Of a stretch of DNA of 64,000 nt, positions 58,364 through 64,000 are shown in pieces. The number at the start of each line of letters is the position of its first letter. Position 1 is the first letter of the stretch. This DNA is from Micromonospora chersina (GTDB taxonomy: Bacteria > Actinomycetota > Actinomycetes > Mycobacteriales > Micromonosporaceae): NCBI RefSeq assembly GCF_900091475.1, contig NZ_FMIB01000002.1, forward strand, positions 868,001-932,000. Direction: 5' to 3'. A model generated the notes under the pieces. That model ran no database searches and was not told the DNA's origin. It saw nothing but the letters and a program-made list of their open reading frames with translations. The position numbers and the translations under genes were made by a program.

Positions 58364-59584
58364 ATGTCGAACACCGGCACGTTCGTGATCGTGGGCGCCG
58401 GGCTCGCCGGCGCGCGGGCCGCGCAGACGCTGCGGGAGGAGGGCTTCGACGGCGGCATCGTCGTGATCGGCGAGGAGCCGGAGCGACCGTACGAGCGGCC
58501 GCCGCTGTCCAAGGGCCTGCTGACCGGCGGCGCCGAACCCGACAGCGTGTACGTGCACGACGCCGGGTGGTACGCCGCGCACGACGTCGACCTGCGCACC
58601 GACACCCGCGCCGTCGCCGTCGACCGGTCCGCCGGCGAGGTCCGGCTCGCCGACGGCCGGCACCTCCGGTTCGACAAGCTGCTGCTGGCCACCGGCGCCA
58701 CGCCCCGCGACCTCGCCGCGCCCGGCGTCGACCTGGACGGGGTGCTGCGGCTGCGTACGCTCGCCGACAGCCGCCGGATCGCCGCGACGCTTGTCGACGG
58801 CGCGCACCTCGTGATCGTCGGCGCCGGATGGATCGGCCTGGAGGTCGCCGCGGCCGCCCGGCAGCGCGGCGTCACCGTCGACGTGGTCGAGACGGCCGCC
58901 CTGCCGTTGCGCCGCGTCCTCGGCGACGAGATCGCCCGGGTGTTCGCCGACCTGCACCGGGACCACGGCGTCACCTTCCACTTCGGCGCCGAGATCCACG
59001 AGATCCGCGGCGCCGGCCGCGTCTCCTCGGTCCGGCTGGTCGACGGCACCGAACTGCCGGCCGACGCCGTGGTGGTGGCCGTGGGCGTACGGCCGAACAC
59101 CGACCTGGCCGCGGCGGCGGGCCTCACCGTCGAGAACGGAATCGTCGTCGACGCGTCCCTGCGCACCGCCGACCCGGAGATCCACGCCGCCGGCGACGTC
59201 GCCAACGCCTACCATCCCGTGCTGCGCCGGCACCTGCGCGTCGAGCACTGGGCCAACGCCCTGCACGGCGGCCCGGCGGCGGCCCGCGCCATGCTGGGAC
59301 AGCCCGTCAGCTACGACGCTCTGCCCTACTTCTACACCGACCAGTACGACCTGGGCATGGAGTACGTGGGACACGCGCCGCCCGGGGCGTTCGACCGGGT
59401 CGTCGTCCGGGGCGACCTCGCCAAGCGGGAGTTCATCGCCTTCTGGACGGCGCGCGGACGGGTGCTCGCCGGCATGAACGTCAACGTGTGGGACGTGGTC
59501 CCGTCGATCCGGCGGCTCGTCGCGGCCGGTCCCGTGGACCTCGACCGGCTGGCCGACCCCGACGTGCCGCTCGACGAGCTGTAG
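58364..59584 (+). CDS. FAD-dependent ferredoxin reductase-like oxidoreductase
   Basis: This 406-aa protein is a rubredoxin/ferredoxin-NAD(P) reductase type: GAGLAGARAAQTLRE FAD motif, LATGATPR, GAGWIGLEVAAAAR NAD(P) motif, and the AAGDVAN FAD strand. The C-terminal reductase domain ends with the usual NVNVWDV. GAAAGGAGC precedes the ATG. It is 28 bases after folE and likely co-transcribed, transferring electrons to a ferredoxin partner not encoded here. Confidence 0.9.
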   Translation: MSNTGTFVIVGAGLAGARAAQTLREEGFDGGIVVIGEEPERPYERPPLSKGLLTGGAEPDSVYVHDAGWYAAHDVDLRTDTRAVAVDRSAGEVRLADGRHLRFDKLLLATGATPRDLAAPGVDLDGVLRLRTLADSRRIAATLVDGAHLVIVGAGWIGLEVAAAARQRGVTVDVVETAALPLRRVLGDEIARVFADLHRDHGVTFHFGAEIHEIRGAGRVSSVRLVDGTELPADAVVVAVGVRPNTDLAAAAGLTVENGIVVDASLRTADPEIHAAGDVANAYHPVLRRHLRVEHWANALHGGPAAARAMLGQPVSYDALPYFYTDQYDLGMEYVGHAPPGAFDRVVVRGDLAKREFIAFWTARGRVLAGMNVNVWDVVPSIRRLVAAGPVDLDRLADPDVPLDEL

Positions 59585-59633
59585 CCGGCCACGCATCGGT
59601 GACCCGGCCGGCCGATTCCGCGCGCCCGGTGCC

Positions 59634-62084
<2,451 letters not shown>

Positions 62085-62339
62085 GCTGTGCCCCTCTCAC
62101 GTCTTGGACCGCTCACACGCTATGGCCCGGCGAGGATGCCTGTCGAGGCTGTTTGTCCCGGGGCAGAACCGCTCGCTGCGCGCCGGCCGGCTGATCCCGC
62201 GGCCGCCCGCACGTCCGCGGCACGTGCCCGTCGACCAGGTCCGGCTGGCCTCGGCGGTTCCTCGTGGGAGGTCCACGCCGAATCTCGGTAGGGTCGGACG
62301 GTAGCCGGAGGCGTCGGCCCGTTCGCAGGGAGTTTGTTC

Positions 62340-63605
62340 ATGCACACGAGTCCGTCATCGGGGCCCGGCCTCCGGGCCGGGCCGGCGACGGCGCCGGCTC
62401 CCCGGGCGGGCTCGACACCGCCGGCCAGCCGTGGCGGCCGGCGCGCCGCGACGTACGCGCACCGCGGGTCGTCCGGAATGGCGCCGGAGAACACCGCGGC
62501 CGCCTTCGAGCTCGCGATCGCCGAGGGCGCCGACTACGTCGAGACCGACGTCCAGCTCAGCGCCGACGGGGAGCTGGTGATCATCCACGATGTGACCCTC
62601 GCCCGCACCACCGACGCACAGCGGGTGTTCGCCGACCGCCCACCCTGGAACGTGCACGACTTCACCCTCGCCGAGCTGAGGAAGCTCGACGCCGGCGGGT
62701 GGTACGCGGCCGAGTTCACCGGCCAGCGCATCCTCACCCTCGACGAACTGCTCGACCTGCTCGGGGACCGGGTCGGGCTGAACCTCGAACTGAAGTCCCC
62801 CGCGGTGAATCCCGGGCTGGCGCGGGCGGTCGTCGCCCGGCTGCGCCGACGCCGAGACTGGCTCACGCCGGGCGCCCGCCCGCGGCCGCTGATCGTCGGG
62901 TCCTTCGACGAGCAGGCCCTCCAGGACGTCCACACGCAGCTGCCCGACGTCCCGGTCTCGCTGATCACCTACGACGTGCCGGCGGGCGGGAGGTTGACGG
63001 ACCTCGCCGGGTGGATCTTCTCGGTCAACCCGGACATCCGCCGGCTGCGGCCCGAGGACGCGGCCCGTGTCGTCGAGGCGGGCCTGGCCCTGGTGCCGTG
63101 GACGGTCGACTCGCCGGAGCTCTGGCGGTGGGCCCTGGACCTCGGCGTCGACGGCATGATCACCAACTATCCGTCCGCCCTGAACGACCTGCTGGACGGG
63201 CGGGGCCCGGCACGGGGCGCGACGGGCGTGGTCATCGAGGACATCCGGTACCACTCCCCCGGCGAGCACGCCGTGCTGCGCAACGTCTCCGACCAGCCGG
63301 TGGACGTCAGCGGCTGGTACCTGCGCAACCAGGCGTCCCACCGGATCGTGGTGGGCGACAACCACGTCATCCCGCCGGGCGGGCTGCTGCGGGTGCACAC
63401 CGGCCCGGGCGACGACGACTCGACCGCCTACCACGACGGGCGTGCCAGCGCGTTCTGGAACAGCACCAACGGGGACTCCGCCGGGTTGCACCGCGCCGAC
63501 GGCGTCATCGTCGACCTCTACGCCTACGTCATCCGAGCCGACGGAGACACGGAGTGGGGCCGGCTCCCCGGAGCCGGCCCCACTCACGACCCGCCGGTCA
63601 GCTGA
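62340..63605 (+). CDS. Glycerophosphodiester phosphodiesterase with lamin-tail domain
   Basis: This 421-aa enzyme hydrolyses glycerophosphodiesters to glycerol-3-phosphate and alcohol. The GDPD barrel has H41-R42 (AHRGSSG), E50-N51 (PENT), E68-T-D70 and H83. Residues about 300-400 form a beta-sandwich lamin-tail-domain-like module (GVVIEDIRYHSPGEHAVLRNVS; VSGWYLRNQ). A Pro/Ala-rich N-terminus lacks a clear signal peptide. ATG 62340 has GGGAG seven bases before it. The convergent gene encodes a UgpB-like glycerol-3-phosphate binding protein, tying both to glycerophosphate use. Confidence 0.9.
   Translation: MHTSPSSGPGLRAGPATAPAPRAGSTPPASRGGRRAATYAHRGSSGMAPENTAAAFELAIAEGADYVETDVQLSADGELVIIHDVTLARTTDAQRVFADRPPWNVHDFTLAELRKLDAGGWYAAEFTGQRILTLDELLDLLGDRVGLNLELKSPAVNPGLARAVVARLRRRRDWLTPGARPRPLIVGSFDEQALQDVHTQLPDVPVSLITYDVPAGGRLTDLAGWIFSVNPDIRRLRPEDAARVVEAGLALVPWTVDSPELWRWALDLGVDGMITNYPSALNDLLDGRGPARGATGVVIEDIRYHSPGEHAVLRNVSDQPVDVSGWYLRNQASHRIVVGDNHVIPPGGLLRVHTGPGDDDSTAYHDGRASAFWNSTNGDSAGLHRADGVIVDLYAYVIRADGDTEWGRLPGAGPTHDPPVS
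63552..63585 (-). terminator. Hairpin inside the end of the GDPD gene
   Basis: GAGTGGGGCCGGCTCC pairs perfectly with GGAGCCGGCCCCACTC (16 bp, two unpaired bases at the tip). It lies 13 bases beyond the stop of the binding-protein gene on the minus strand and within the last 18 codons of GDPD. It may end the minus-strand transcript and cost the GDPD mRNA a folded 3' end. Confidence 0.6.
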
Positions 63606-64000
63606 CCGACTTGTTGTAACTGTCGATCGCGGGCTTCACGCTCGCCGCGGCGTCCTTCATGGCCTGGTCGGCCGGCTTGCTGCCGACGATCGCCGCCTCC
63701 AGGCCGTCCTCGGACGCCTTGCGGGCCTGCGGCATGACGCCGAGCAGGCAGCCGGCCGACGCGACCGACGGCGGCAGGGCGTGCAGCTGGTCCACGGCGG
63801 TCTTGAACTGCGGGTACTGCGCCACCCAGTCCTTGTCGATCTGCTCGTCGAGCGCCTTGGCGTTGACCGGCACGTAGCCCGTGCCGGTGTGCCACTTGGC
63901 CTGCTGGGCCGGGCTCGAGGCGAACTTCACGAACTCCCAGGCGGCCCGCTTCTCCTTGTCGCTGTGCCCGACGCCGTTGATCCACAGGGAGGCGCCACCG
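63598..64000 (-). CDS. UgpB-like solute-binding protein, C-terminal part
   Basis: Only the last 134 residues lie in the window; the 5' part is cut by the window edge. The sequence includes GGASLWINGVGHSDKEKRAA and WHTGTGYVPVNAKALDE, typical of the sn-glycerol-3-phosphate-binding UgpB group of extracellular sugar-binding proteins. It ends 8 bases inside the convergent GDPD stop (63598-63605 overlap). Would deliver glycerophosphate to an ABC importer encoded beyond the edge. Confidence 0.82.
   Translation of the reverse strand, partial: GGASLWINGVGHSDKEKRAAWEFVKFASSPAQQAKWHTGTGYVPVNAKALDEQIDKDWVAQYPQFKTAVDQLHALPPSVASAGCLLGVMPQARKASEDGLEAAIVGSKPADQAMKDAAASVKPAIDSYNKSVS

Overview
The window is about 73% GC, densely packed and full of GTG starts, ATGA overlaps and actinobacterial families: SARP/AfsR regulator, ROK regulator, mycothiol-type deacetylase, FurA-KatG pair, WYL regulator and Pro/Thr-linked secreted glycosidases. 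It looks like chromosome from a filamentous actinobacterium, most likely Micromonosporaceae (Micromonospora-like); that placement is inferred from gene content and codon use, not from a marker gene. No tRNA, rRNA, CRISPR array, transposase or prophage was seen. No gene-free stretch exceeds about 200 bases.

Layout. 1-5.7 kb: an operon of an Opp/Dpp-type ABC importer (two ATPases, two permeases) ending in a GH1 beta-glucosidase, closed by two hairpins. 5.8-10.6 kb: a secreted GH30 glycosidase with a lectin domain, a ROK repressor and a divergent secreted GH18 chitinase. Together these form a polysaccharide-use region: enzymes outside the cell, an importer, then a cytoplasmic beta-glycosidase. 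10.6-23.6 kb: a macrolide-type glycosyltransferase, a large secreted subtilase, an orphan ECF sigma factor, an AfsR-like regulator, a methyltransferase, a VOC protein, a membrane Ser/Thr kinase and an MFS exporter. 23.7-31.7 kb: redox and copper genes (katG-furA; multicopper oxidase, DUF6220-like and AhpD-like operon) and a two-component system. 31.7-39.1 kb: two AlkD-family proteins, methionine aminopeptidase with an XRE regulator, a D,D-carboxypeptidase, and a rifampin phosphotransferase preceded by a rifamycin-associated-element-like repeat. 39.1-54 kb: many small regulator/enzyme pairs (TetR-AKR, WYL-VOC, ArsR-SRPBCC, a MarR-GNAT fusion), a stress-type cluster (ChaB, holin-like, GNAT), a soluble transhydrogenase and a trypsin. 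54-64 kb: a lipoprotein M1 peptidase, an unrecognised 381-aa protein, a Cys-containing SufR-like regulator facing folE and an FAD reductase, pepN, a glycerophosphodiesterase with a lamin-tail domain, and the 3' end of a UgpB-like binding protein cut by the window edge.

Regulation is unusually readable. Divergent or self-standing regulators have clean inverted repeats next to them. Several genes (furA, a histidine kinase, the XRE, ArsR and MarR regulators, a PIG-L deacetylase) have a TANNNT -10 box ending 6-7 bases before the start codon, which predicts leaderless mRNAs. Most convergent gene pairs share a strong GC-rich hairpin.
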